From the NCBI GenBank assembly GCA_020747065.1, contig JAGMVK010000017.1, positions 1,116,001 through 1,180,000 on the forward strand: 64,000 bases of DNA. Reading direction: 5' to 3'. Below the pieces are notes generated by a model that did not search any database, was not told the origin of the DNA, and saw nothing but the letters and a program-made list of their open reading frames with translations. This document shows positions 25,170 to 36,571 of this stretch, in pieces. A program made the translations under genes and the position numbers. Origin of the DNA: Cadophora sp. MPI-SDFR-AT-0126. Its lineage: Eukaryota; Ascomycota; Leotiomycetes; Helotiales; Ploettnerulaceae. Every line of letters begins with the position of its first letter. Position 1 is the stretch's first letter.

Positions 25170-28083
25170 GATATCGTAGGGGGCGTAGGCGGTGGGTTGC
25201 CAAAGTAGAATCTTTGCCGTTGATATGCAGATAGGTTTTTCTTCGATGTTGCCGAGAAAGTTTCTAGCAAGGCTTCGAGGCATGTGGACCGCGCAAGCAA
25301 ATGTGTCGCTGCCAAAGTACCAACCGACGACTACTACCCTGCTTTTGTTTGTCGTAGCTGTCGCACTTTATCTTTGGTCGCGCACTTCCTTTGCTCCAAG
25401 ACACGGTTGAGTAATTTGGTATGAATCATCCTGCTTTGCTCACTGTCAAAATGATGCGCTGCGCTGGCAGGTGCCACGTACTTGACGCCCGACTTGCATG
25501 GGCATTTTCCCGCGTCTCTATTTTTGCTTTCTGTGCACCACCTGCTCAACCTGCTCACATTGGCTGCTGTTTTCCGCAGTCGACTTGCCAAGATCGAACG
25601 CTCACCAGTGGTTGGAGAAATTCGTTACGCACGCCAAAACTCGGTAAATAATAAGAGACATAATAGTCGGTACGCAAGCGAGTCCCGAGCGAAGAAGGCC
25701 TCCCGAAAATTCATAGAATACTAATTATATAATCACATTACTACGATACAAAGTTATTCATCTTCCTATTGTTGTTTCATGAAACTTGCGTTTCCCAAGC
25801 ATTTCTTTAATTTGCATGTATACTTTCATTACAGGTTGGTTTTATTCTTCTTGATCACTTCCTGTGTACATTTATTGGGACACGAGGCCATGGACTTGGA
25901 TCGATGTTCGCGTACGTCAATGTCTGGGGTTCGAAATCCGGAGTCTGGAGTCAAAACGAAATCTAGCCTAAATTACACAATCAATGCGTATCACTTCTAC
26001 AGTACATTCCTTCTGATAGTGGATTTTCATGTCAAGTGACCTCTCTCAGCATACGCTTGACTCCTGATACTTCGACTGTTTTACACGCCGAATCTGCTCT
26101 CCACATACGTCCAGACTCCTCAATAGCGCCAGGCTATCAGGCATTATTATGAGAACTTGGTCCCACGAATCATTTCTTCCAACATTAACGCGACGGAGCC
26201 ACTCCGCACTCACAGTAGTATCTTGCTACCTTGTCGGGAAGGGGATCCATACCACGATACCCATCGCGAATACAACTCAGGCTACACCCTATCATTTCTG
26301 TCGGTAAATAAACCTTCATCCCTTGTATGAACTTCTCGTGAAACAATAGATCAATGGCCGAACGAGAACAAACCGGATGTCAGATTCATCCTTCGAAGCC
26401 ACTACTGCATGGAACTTCTAGAAGGTATGGTTGAGATGGCATTTAGCATTTAGCATTTGGTGGCTTTTGTGTGGCAAGCCTATCATGTTCAGGTATCCGA
26501 CTTTGCGAGAATCAATGGTCTCGTCAGCACAGCGTCGTACGGGACGGGGAGGAGGCATGCAAGCATTGCATTCCAACGATACGATACTTTCCCTACCCAA
26601 TAAGCGGGAGAATGTCGGATGGAACCCCGCCGCGGGGTGTTTCCTTCGTTCAAGGCGAAAGACCACCAGGATTCGGGAAGAAAACCGAGACACTCCATAT
26701 TTATTTGTCCAATCCAATCTAGAAAGAAAGAAAGAAAACAACCCGGCCCGGCATCTTCCACTTATCAGCCCCTCTCCTTCGTCCCTCCCCGCCATAAACA
26801 GCCACTCCAAGGTAAGCATCCCTAGTAAAGTCTCGGAAATGCTTCTTCATGCAGACAAGCCCAGATCAAGCTCCACAAGCACTCGCCCCAAGAATCTTGT
26901 CCCGCCTTTGTTCGCCAAGAAAGTCAAAAGACATGCCAAGCTGTAAAACTTGCAAAGTCTGTTGACGATGGTAGGGGTCACGGAAGTCGACCGATGCTAA
27001 GCCCAAAGATTACTAGTTAATCATACAAATCGTACCGTAAAGTTGGATATCTGAAGGTTTTGATTGGATGGCGGAGGTTTTTCATGCGGCATTTGACGGA
27101 GATGGGATGGGACTTGGTGGGGTTGGAGGTTGTGTCGGTTGTGTTGGTAGTGGCTGTCAGGCTGGCAGGCGGGCTTGCTGACCCAGTCTTGTCCTGTCCT
27201 ATCCTGTTCTCTTTTGTTCTGTGGGTTTGACACTGGCAATCTAAAGTCTGATTCTGGGGATTTGGCGGGGCGGAGTCGCCGTACGCATTCTGACAGGAAG
27301 GGGAAGCTGGGGAACGATCGCTCATACCACTTTTGAGATCAGATATAATCATCTTCTTCCTCTTGGCCATGCACAGCTGCACTGTAAATCTCAATCCTGT
27401 ATCCTAATTAATAGCGCAGTACAGCACTATCGACCGACTCATGGCAACCTAAAAGGCCTCACCAACACTCACCGTGGCGTAACGAAGCAATCGCCCAGCT
27501 GCGGGACAACCCCGGCAAGCTCACCAAGAGTCTCGGCGCCCAGTATCGGGGCGTCTGGTGGCTTGAAGACATACCGGCCTGGACATTACCTCCGTAGTGA
27601 GGAGTGTGAGTGCATGTCGGACCGAGACACAAACGAATCTGTCTCGCTCCCACCCCGCACATGCAGCAACCCACACCCGATTCTCACGTCTTTGGAACCT
27701 CAAAACTGGTCATTTATCTTGGCGCCCAGAAGCTAGATAGTGGGAATGTGTTATCGTGCAAGGAGACACGAAATTGGGACATGGATGCTCTGCATGCATC
27801 CTGGAAGAAAGCCTGGCTAGGTTACAGTAGGTGCGTTCTGGTGTGACAAAGTCAATCCATTCAATGAGGGGAGAGGGGTCTGACCTAGTCTGGGGGCTCC
27901 AGGACTGATCTTGACTTTTTCTGGTTTCTCCATGGGGAGGAACTGACATGGTCGGGGGTATAAGTAGAGGTGTCCCCAGAGTTGGATGAGGTCGGACAGA
28001 CAGACAAGTTCACGAGCATCACTTCCTAGCTCAGTCTACTACCTCATCCTTCTTCAACCACTTCACATATATCAAACGCAATC
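25170..28083. other. Intergenic, gene-poor, promoters at both ends
   Basis: It separates two divergent genes. No family is recognisable in any frame. Small features: three gcattta-type units at about 26440-26460, a GC-rich hairpin at 26621-26644 (ccccgc/gcgggg core), a (gaaa)n run near 26720-26737. The T-loop-like string near 25926 does not belong to a foldable tRNA. Confidence 0.55.
27959..27966 (+). promoter_or_regulatory. TATA-like element of the sugar transporter
   Basis: TATAAGTA lies 125 bp before the ATG at 28084, followed by a CT-rich leader (about 28000-28075), the usual fungal core-promoter arrangement. Nearby CTGGGG/CCCCAG strings (about 27889 and 27975) fit the SYGGRG consensus of CreA-type carbon catabolite repressors, which would suit a sugar transporter; that link is inference. 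Confidence 0.45.
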
Positions 28084-29887
28084 ATGGCCGGTGGTGGTGG
28101 AAAGCCCCAGAATATCTTCAAGCTTAACCGTGGAGATGATCCAAAGGAAGTTTTGAACTGGCGACTATGGTTCGCCGTTGTCTCCTTCGGTATTATGGGA
28201 GCAGCCAGAGGTATGTTCACAACATTATCATACCCCTCTTGAGGTTATCGAGCTGACACTTCTCAGGTATTGACGAAGGTCTTATCTCTGGAACACTCGC
28301 CAAATCAAACTTTCAAAAGCTCCTCGGACTCGATGTAATGGACAAAATCGAACTTGCAAACGTCAAGGGAAACATTTCTGCTATGGTTCAAATCGGCAGT
28401 GTTGGTGGTGCCGCTTTGTAAGTTCTCATCTGCTATCTCTCCTTCAAGACTAACAGTATCAGGGCATTCATCCTCTGCGATCGTATCGGACGTCTCTGGG
28501 CTACTCGCCAACTGTGCTTGCTCTGGATTCTCGGTATCGTCATCTTCCTTACAAACGGTGGACGTCTTGGACAAGTATATGCTGGTCGCTTCATCGCTGG
28601 CTTGGGTATTGGTCAAACGACCGTTGTTGCTCCCGTCTACCTTTCTGAGATCGCACCAAAGTCCGTTCGTGGTCTCTGCACTTGCGCTTTCTCTGGCTCT
28701 GTATATATCGGTATCATGCTTGCATACTTCGCGTCATGGGGATCACAATTACACATCAAGGAAGGAACCAAGAACCAATGGGTAGGCTCCTCCCTATGTA
28801 CTTCTCTGTAACCATGTCTAACGTAGAACAGGTTGTCCCAACCACTATCCACATAATGTTCGCCGGTATTATCATAATCCTCTCACTCTTCAACTACGAG
28901 TCCCCCCGCTACCTCGTCAAATGCGGCAAGGACGACGAAGCAACTGCCAACCTCGCCCGAGTGCGCAACCTCCCCGTCGACCACGACCACGTTATCAAGG
29001 AGATCGCCGACATCCAACAGCAGCTCCACGAAGAGCAAGAAGCCACACTCGGCCAAGGCTGGGTCGGCATCCTCAAGGAAATGTTCCTCATGCCCAACAA
29101 CTTCTACCGCATCTACCTCGGTCTCTTCTCCCAGCTCCTCTCCCAATGGTCCGGCGCACAAAGCATCACCATATATGCACCCGAGTTCTTCGCCTTGCTA
29201 GGCACAGAAGGTCAAAATGAGAAACTCTTTGCCACAGCCATCTTTGGTGTCGTCAAGTTCGTCGCCGCCATTATCTGCGCTCTCTTCCTCGTTGACGTTA
29301 TCGGTCGCAAGCGCTCCCTCGGTATCGGCATCACGCTGCAAGCCGTATCCATGTGTTTCATCGCCGCATACCTGACTGCCGTCCCGGAGCTCAAAGACGG
29401 AGAAGTCTTCACCAAGTCCCAGAAACAAGCTAGCACGGCTGCCATCGTCATGATCTACATTTCTGGATTCGGGTGGGCTATGGGCTGGAACAGCATGCAG
29501 TATCTCCTCAACGCCGAGATCTATCCTCTGCGAATCCGAGCTGTGTCTTCTTCCATGGTCATGTGTTTCCACTTCGTCAACCAATACGGCAATTCCCGCG
29601 CCGTGCCAAACATGCTACTCCCAACTTCGGAGGGCGGTCTCACTCCTGCAGGTACCTTCTGGCTCTTCACCGTCATCACCGTCATGGGAGGTATCTGGGC
29701 ATGGTTCTTCATTCCCGAGACTGCAGGCAGGAGTCTGGAGGGTATGGATAGATTGTTCACGCTTAAGTGGTACCAGATTGGACGATTTGGAGAGGATGAT
29801 GCGAATGTGCAGCAGGCAGAGGCAGATAAGTACGCGCAGGAGAAGGATGCTACCAGGGAGACTGTACAGCAGGCCGAGAAGGTTTGA
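28084..29887 (+). CDS. MFS sugar porter, quinate/hexose permease type
   Basis: Four exons: 28084-28210, 28267-28417, 28463-28781, 28832-29887; introns of 56, 45 and 50 bp; 550 residues. Sugar-porter signatures are present: DRIGRLWATR in loop 2-3, GRFIAGLGIGQTTVVAPVYLSEIAP at segment 4, YESPRYLVKCGKDDEA before the central loop, DVIGRKRSLGIGI in loop 8-9 and FFIPETAGRSLEGMDRLF at the end. Twelve membrane spans fit the hydrophobicity. The GQTTVVAPVYLSEIAP wording and MAGGGGKPQNIF start are closest to what I know of QutD/Qa-y-like quinate permeases, but pure hexose carriers share it, so the substrate is open. It should act as a proton symporter in the plasma membrane. No quinate catabolic genes are nearby. 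Confidence 0.9.
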
Positions 29888-31122
29888 AAGGGTCGAGAAT
29901 AGACTGAGCTATGCAGTACATGAATTGGATATGAAACAAATAGATGAGAAATAACGAGATATGTTTACCTTCACACTTTACTTTGCGCTGGCAACTTCTC
30001 ATCTCACACATCATTGATTGTTTACTTGTGGGGAAACCAATAATATTTCTGTTGATCGATTACCAGATGTGCAGGGCAAGTAGTTAAGAGAAAAGGCGAG
30101 GAGTTGAGATGACCATCGAATAGCGAGATATCTGGTCGATTATGGCGAGATGCAATTGTTCAACGAATGCTCAATTATTGTCGCAACTTTAGTAAGAAAA
30201 GTGTACCATAATTGCATGTGAATCTTGATTAACTATTTTGAAAACACGCGCAAAGAGAATTGTTCTGAGCGGACTATGCGTCGAGGAGAAGTGAGTTGAT
30301 CAGTTTGTTTAATATTCTATATTTGTCTCAATCCGCTATTGATTTCGCGACCCGATGGAGGGGTTTGACAGGGCGTACTTAGCTTAAGCTTGACCGAAGC
30401 AAAACAATGAAACCGCTAACGACCAGAAAGCAGTTATCCCAAGATCAGCACGTTCGAAGATCAAAATGGAGCATCTGCCGACCTCCAAACCCTCTATCGC
30501 ATGTTGAGTTCGTACCATCCACTCCGGCTAAATCCAAACTCATACATACTTTTTCGGTCCTGTCGTACTCGCTTCTGGGCGGGGGGCTTAACTCGTTGCC
30601 GCTCCAGACTTACCTATCTTCTCCTCGAAGCAAAATTACCATTTTCCTGAGGGGCCTTCCCGATCAAGTGATGAAGCATGAATGAATAAATCCCAGCTGG
30701 ACTCCGAGTATTGGTGGAAGAAAAAGTTTTCGGTAAATTGTATCTGATAGGCCATAGTTCCTACTTCAAAGAAGGTTCAGATAGACTTTGGGCAATCTCC
30801 GCTGTAAGGCCCGTCGGGATTTGAATCATTCATCTGAAACTTCGGCAGAAGTTATTCCATCCCATCCCATAGATTTAGAACCAGGTGAGCTCTATGATTG
30901 CACTTAATTCTGGAAGGAAGCGGGGGAGAGTAGCATTGAACCCTGCTGGTATCCAAGACAAACATATATAAACAAGTCAATCCCACCTCAAACTCTCACC
31001 CACTCACTCACTCAGTATCCCAACTGCAACTCTTTTGAAATTCCTCAGTACGACATCGAAAAATTTCATCGCATTTCATTCTCAAGCAAAACTACGAGAA
31101 ATATTTCATTCATCCACTCACC
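29888..31122. other. Intergenic region upstream of small secreted protein gene
   Basis: It contains the 3' flank of the transporter and the promoter of the next gene. No coding frame is convincing. Confidence 0.55.
30964..30973 (+). promoter_or_regulatory. TATA box of the small secreted protein gene
   Basis: A TATATAAA string about 160 bp before the ATG, followed by a CT/CA-rich leader with repeated cactcactcact. Such TATA-type promoters are common in strongly induced secreted-protein genes of fungi. Confidence 0.5.
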
Positions 31123-31609
31123 ATGAAATTCGCCATCTTCACCACCGCCCTCTTCACAGCTTCATCCGCCGCCGCCGTAACGTTCAAAGCCTTCCCGAGC
31201 CAAGTAACATGCGAACTCTCATCCGGAGGCCCCGCTACATTCACCACCGCTGAACTAGAAGCCATCGCCAGCGCCGGCATCAGCGGAACCCCCTTCGAGA
31301 GCTCAGCCGCCAATACCGCATCAGGAAGGTGTAGCAGTTTACAATTACCCTACTACAGTGTAAGTCCGTCATCAATCATACTTATTCCCGTCCTGTACAT
31401 ATCGCAGTTGGACTTGCTGCATCGTATTTCATGAGTGTGAAGTGTCGAGACTAATCTCTAACATTGTTCGTGCTGGATTTTAGTCCGGTCTCGGGAAAGG
31501 CGCTGGACAGCTGTATTACGTGTATGATTCCAAGGCGGATGTTATCGAGTTTTGTACGGCGGATACGCCGATCGTGACGGAACCGTATCCGGTTACTTGC
31601 GACTTCTAG
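31123..31609 (+). CDS. Small secreted four-cysteine protein
   Basis: Two exons, 31123-31359 and 31484-31609, around a 124-bp intron (GTAAGT ... TTTTAG); 120 residues. A signal peptide is clear: MKFAIFTTALFTASSAAA with cleavage near residue 18. The mature protein, about 100 residues, has four cysteines (VTCEL, GRCSS, EFCTA, VTCDF) able to make two disulfides, and ends two residues after the last one. Aromatic-rich strands surround the splice site (LPYYSSGLGKGAGQLYYVYD). The size, Cys pattern and order of strands are reminiscent of small secreted ribonuclease-like folds (RNase T1/F1 and the RNase-like effectors of mildews), but I do not see a convincing catalytic Glu-Arg-His set. Candidate apoplastic effector or secreted enzyme-like protein of unknown role. 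Confidence 0.85.
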
Positions 31610-32544
31610 AGGGTGTTGTGGGAGCAGGTTGTGGTTTGGTGGTTGAACGAATGGATAGAGATGGATGAATAGATGGGAAAGGATTGTTGACTTTGTCCTA
31701 CATCTGTTGGATCAATCCTTTCGCAACGTCTCTTAAGAGGAATGATAAGCTAAGATAACATCCGATGAATATATTACATCAGATTCACTTACGAGTGAAA
31801 GGTAGGTTCACGAAGAGAAGAGAGAGAGATCTCTGGATCTAAAATCCTTCGACTTGACTCTCTGATCGAAAGTGAAGTTTGCGGGATGGAATTAGCTGAG
31901 TTGCTATCCATAACGAACATTCCAATTATCAATACAAAGTCACAAAATCTTGATTTACTAAAATTAGACGAAATCAATGGAAAGACATAGATTCAAGAGC
32001 AGAAAAGTGGGCCAAGACGAAGCCCGTTATATCACCTGAAGATCAAGTCTCCTCGGCACGGGAAGCCCGTCGGCCAGAAAGTGACAGAATAGGGAAACCG
32101 TAGGAAGTAGAAGTGTCAAACGGTGTTTTCATGACCAAGAAAATAAGACTGATGAGTAAGTAGTCTGAGCTGCTGACCACTTCATCAATCATTCCTTCAA
32201 TAAGCTCGCTCCCTTGCAGGATCCGTCGGTAGTGAACGACATCGCGTTCACCTGATGCACCCGCTTGAAGACGACTTAGAACTTATCCTGACTAGAAAGT
32301 TTGAAGGGTGAACATCACGGTAAAGAGGAATGTTGATCCCCCCGGCCGGTCATGGGTGAGATGTTGAAACAGCCGCAGGCGTTGAGCAACTTCCATTGCT
32401 CGACATGGTCGCATATTAGAGTCTCAATAGACATAATGAACTACTCATACCTCTTGCATGGATCATGCATTTCCTTGAGCGAGAAATGGGTTCTCTGGTA
32501 TCTCTTGAGAGCTGTTCATAGCTGGTGAGTGTGGCTATTTTGGC

Positions 32545-32778
32545 GTGGATAGGACAGCCGTGATGTGTCTGAACGTGGTACAGAAAAGTAGTCGGTCAGG
32601 TCTACATCTCCACTTCTGTCTGCCGACACATATCTCGAAAGTCACATTAGACGATGGCGTCGCCGTGGATATGGAAGCCTTTCGGCTGGAGATGACTGCT
32701 TTGAAGGAGATGCTGCCTTCAATGGTGGAAGAAGTCCATATTGAAGTGGATGTAATCCTCCTGGTTCAACAATGCTAG
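32545..32778 (+). pseudogene. Possible coding relic
   Basis: The frame encodes a protein-like stretch (VTLDDGVAVDMEAFRLEM, then TALKEMLPSMVEEVHIEVD) with amphipathic helix character, but has no good start, no promoter and no family I recognise. It may be a decayed exon or chance. Confidence 0.15.
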
Positions 32779-33237
32779 CTCCTGCAGAATTCATCGTTTG
32801 ATGCCCATTTGATGCGAGAGAGTGTTCACGAACCTAACCGAATACGCTCTTCTAAAAGTGGTAGATCGCTTCCTAAATCCGAAATGGGATTGTCCTGCGG
32901 CAGGTCGTGTGATTCATTTTTCCTAGCCTGGACCATGCGGTTGCTCATTTAGGACTCTTCATATCAAAAGAGCTGTCATCATGGCGGCCTTCCTTGAGGC
33001 TAAAGCCTAACCATCTTGACTTGCGAACCAATGGCTCAATCCACAGGTGGCCTATCCGATCTCAAGCTTGACAATTCTCCACCAAGCATAGGGGTTTCAG
33101 GAGTGCGGGGTGCAAAGCTTTTACGGGATGAACGACGAGAGAGGTGGAACCGCAATCGTTCACATCACATAAGGTACTTTATTGGTTCGTTTGGACCGTA
33201 AAGCCAATGGAAACCGGGCCGCTCTCCACCGAAGTCT

Positions 33238-33372
33238 CCCCTAAACTGCCGTAAACAGACACACTTTTTAGGGCACAGCGCTGAAGCGGGCCGCTGAATT
33301 TGCCTGTATCTTAAGGCACAAACACTATCGGACTGCCCCGCAAAAAGTGTGTTTGGTACGGCAGTTAAGGGG
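33238..33372. mobile_element. MITE-like inverted-repeat element
   Basis: Two arms of 31-32 bp, at 33238-33269 and 33342-33372, are reverse complements at about 27 positions with a one-base gap; the best blocks are aactgccgta and acacacttttt. Partial complementarity continues inward (gggcacag against ctgcccc). There is no open frame inside, so it could only be a non-autonomous element mobilised in trans. No clear target-site duplication is seen at the ends: gaagtct precedes, ataaggg follows. Confidence 0.6.
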
Positions 33373-34212
33373 ATAAGGGGCTGCGATTGTTTTCAAAGGA
33401 GTATTTTAAGCCTCAAAGTAGGCTTCCCAGCCCTCAAACGAAAGAGAATCGTCTAATAATACAGTATTAATGGCCGAATCGTAGAGTCAGAGGGGTCGAT
33501 TTGATTCGGGGGAGTCTTTGGGCGTACAGGGCCAGTATATCGGTTCCTTCGTGGGCCAGTCATTGCCATGTTTGCGATGTCCATTGCATTTAAGAGACGT
33601 GTTTAAGGGGTAGAATTGGACGCGTTTGATGAGGCCCGCATTGAGGCTCGGCTTATTAGTACGGGTTTTTGTGTCCACCGCGAGCTTACCTCCGTATCAA
33701 TTGAGCAGATATCTGAGATCTCTCATTGTACATCCATCGTATTGCATGCGAATTTTGCCTTTCGCATCGCGCAACCTCCTGGAAGAAACGTGTTCATCCA
33801 CTTAATACCTGGAATAGGGAGAGTTGTGAGATCACTAATCGCCAAAACAGTCCCCAAAGAGTTAACATCTCCGACATTCAATGGCTAAGTTTCCTCCCTG
33901 CTGACTGAATTTCGCAAAAAGAGAGAAGTGCTCCGTACTTACTTCCTCCTAATTCCCCGCGGATAAATTGATGATCTGCCGCTAACCGTGACCATATGAG
34001 CTTGAAACGTGCAACGCCCATTTTTCCCCACCCTAAGTTCTTCTTTCGTCTATCGCTTCCGAGAGCCAGGTCAGTCAATATGGAATGTATTCTTGATTTG
34101 ATGAGTGGATTTGTGGAATATAATTGAACTGCATCCCTCAACTTTTCCGCCTTTTTACCTCTTCAAGCTTTCTTGCATTGGCGTGCTTTACACTCTTTCA
34201 CTGTACATTCGT

Positions 34213-34220
34213 TATAAAAA
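34213..34220 (+). promoter_or_regulatory. TATA box of the pectin lyase gene
   Basis: TATAAAAA sits 91 bp upstream of the ATG, followed by a CT/CA-rich leader. Confidence 0.6.
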
Positions 34221-34303
34221 CACTCATTCACTTCACACTCGTTATTCTGCATTCTTTCTTGTTCATATTTTCATACCACTGCACTCAGCAGCCAATTTTC
34301 ATC

Positions 34304-35773
34304 ATGAAATCTTCCCAGCTTGCTGCCTTGGCGGCGACTTTTGCAGGCCTTGTTACTGCTCTCCCCAAAGACATTTCTGCTAGAGCAATCTCTTCGGTCG
34401 TCAAAGGAACACCCTTTGGCTTCGCCTCAGGAGTCACTGGCGGTGGAAATGTCGCTCCCGTGTAAGTAAGATTCCGCTTGTTGATGAACCATCACTGACA
34501 GCGACTACCAGCTACCCAACGACTATTGCGGACTTGAAGAAGTATCTTACTAGCACTTCTCCACAAGTCATTGTTATCTCAGGCACATTCAACTTTGCCG
34601 GATCTGAAGGAACAAAAGCTCTTACGGCTTGCAATTCATACTGTACGTCTCAACGATAGGGAGTCTCTTCATCCATTCACTCTTCCTCCAAACCAAGAAA
34701 TATCGATAGATGATAGCTGACTGCGACTTCCTAGCCTGCACCCCTGATAACGGCGGTCAAGCCCTTCTCAATACTCTTGGGGGCTGTGGGTCAACACCCA
34801 CTTACTCCGTAAACATCGATGCCGCCGCCTACCAAGGCATTAATGTAGCCTCTGACAAGACACTCGTCGGCCAAGGCACCAACGCCGTCCTCAACGGAAA
34901 AGGTCTACGAATGGCTGGCGTCTCCAACATCATCATCCAGAACATTAAGATCACCAATCTCAACCCCAAATATGTCTGGGGAGGCGATGCTATCGTCCTG
35001 TCCAACACTAACAATATCTGGATTGATCACGTCACTACTTCCAACCTGGGTCGCCAGCACTACAGTTTAGGCCAGTCTCCTAACTTAGCTGTTACCATCT
35101 CTAACAGTTACATTGATGGCAAGACTTCTAACTCCGCAACATGTGATGGCCACACCTACTGGGGATTGGAGCTGGTTGGTACCAACGATGCTATCACTTT
35201 CTACAGTAAGTCTGAATCCTCGCTTCTCCAGCCTTTTGCGCATTCAATGGGTTTCGCGTTGCCAGATGCAATAGTGTACTGGGGATCAGGAAAACATTGC
35301 ACAACATGTCTGGTATTTCTCTTGACATCAAGAGCTTGCCCACAGATCACAGGCATTGATCTAACATTCTACCAGAGAACTACGTCTCCTACACCTCGGG
35401 CCGCAGCCCAGCCCTCAGCGGCGGTACCCTCTTCCACGCCATCAACAGCGTCTGGGCCTCCAACAGCGGCCACGCCATCGAAGGCGGAACCACCAAAGGC
35501 GGACTCTTCGAGGGCTGCAGCTTCGTCGGAGTCGGAACCGTCCTCGCATCAGGTTACGCAGGCAAACTCTTCGCGGCCACTGCAGCGAACGCGGCTACTT
35601 GCACGGCATCTCTGGGACGTCCTTGTGTTGCAAATGCGTTCACCAACTCTGGAGCTTTCACTAATGCCGATTCTTCGTTCTTGACGATGTTCAAGGGGAA
35701 GAATATCCCAGCTGCGGTGTCGGCAAACTCGATTACGTCGATTGTGTCTGCTGCTGGGAACACTCTTGCTTAG
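34304..35773 (+). CDS. Secreted pectin lyase (polysaccharide lyase family 1)
   Basis: Four exons: 34304-34461, 34512-34642, 34717-35205, 35376-35773; introns of 50, 74 and 170 bp; 391 residues, normal for the family. A signal peptide (KSSQLAALAATFAGLVTALP) is followed by GFASGVTGGG at the mature start. The right-handed beta-helix is evident: IADLKKYL, IVISGTF, KTLVGQGTNAVLNGKGLR, NIIIQNIKI and the VWGGDAI strand. WIDHVTTSNLGRQHYSLG matches the pectin-lyase version of the PL1 active-site strand, where the arginine of GRQH is the expected catalytic base, and ATCDGHTYWGLEL matches fungal pectin lyases rather than pectate lyases. It would cleave methyl-esterified pectin by beta-elimination outside the cell. 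The third intron is unusually long, but the coding sequence matches the family on both sides without a gap. Confidence 0.9.
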
Positions 35774-36271
35774 ACGCCAGAGATATGATATAGTACTCGT
35801 GTCGCATAAGTCTGCATGAGTGTTTGTGCATGGATGGGGCATGGTATGGAGAGAACTACTTTTTATTGTAAATATTCGGAAGGCATCAGGAACTTCCCTC
35901 GGATGACCAGATTACACTACCAGTATATTCTAGTCAACTATGTATATTCGCAAAGGAGCATATGCTCATCCGTTCCATATCAATCACAGCTAGTTCTGAT
36001 CTTTCATACGCACTGACTCGTTGAAATGGTTGAAGAAGATTGTCTAATCGCTTCCAATCCACGACCACATTACTGGCTTCAAGCGATAGCCAGGGACCAC
36101 TTCCAGTGACTCCGCTTGATAGCCACTTCAAACTTACATCGACGAGCATTGGCGTATGATGGGGAAAGCAGGGCCGTAAAGACGCATAAAGATAAATCTC
36201 ACAGTCATTCATTCGGATATGAGCAGAGTATCAGCAACCAAACTACCAAAGTCTGACGGTAAGAGAAACTT

Positions 36272-36303
<32 letters not shown>

Positions 36304-36571
36304 GAGAATTCCAAAGCGGTAGCGCTGTTCGTAGAGAGCATAGAGTGCAGTCCGAGATCAAATCCGAGTCTACGGTATGACAAATGCAAAGCGCCGCCCA
36401 ACAGTGCTGTGGTACCCAATCGGCAATTCTGTGACGGTGTTGATTATACCTGTCGACTTCCAACATTCAGGTATCTCTCGGTCTCACATCCACAAGAGCA
36501 GCACTCGGCAAAACAGGGTATCCATTCATGTAGTCAACGCCATCTCTGTCTCCGATTTTTGCAGTACACAC
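35774..36571. other. Convergent intergenic region with poly(A) run
   Basis: The 3' ends of the pectin lyase and NMA111 genes meet here. A 30-base A run is listed separately. No gene is seen. Confidence 0.6.
36273..36302. repeat. Uninterrupted (A)30 run
   Basis: Thirty adenines on the plus strand without interruption, far longer than any other homopolymer in the window. It could be a slippage microsatellite or the 3' tail of a retrotransposed sequence. Confidence 0.95.

Larger units (their letters stand above)
31610..34303. other. Intergenic with MITE-like element and possible relic
   Basis: A 135-bp inverted-repeat element lies at 33238-33372. A protein-like frame without an ATG at 32545-32778 may be a gene remnant, and another non-ATG frame at 33616-33888 shows nothing recognisable. 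The right end carries the pectin lyase promoter. Confidence 0.55.

Noticed and set aside
25920..25945. GGTTCGAAATCC-like T-loop string suggesting a tRNA
   Set aside because: The loop-closing base is not C, no matching D-arm, anticodon arm or acceptor stem could be folded around it, and no other tRNA-like segment is nearby.
26431..26946. 171-codon plus-strand frame in the 25-28 kb intergenic region
   Set aside because: It begins with TTG, has no recognisable motif, and equally long frames overlap it on both strands.
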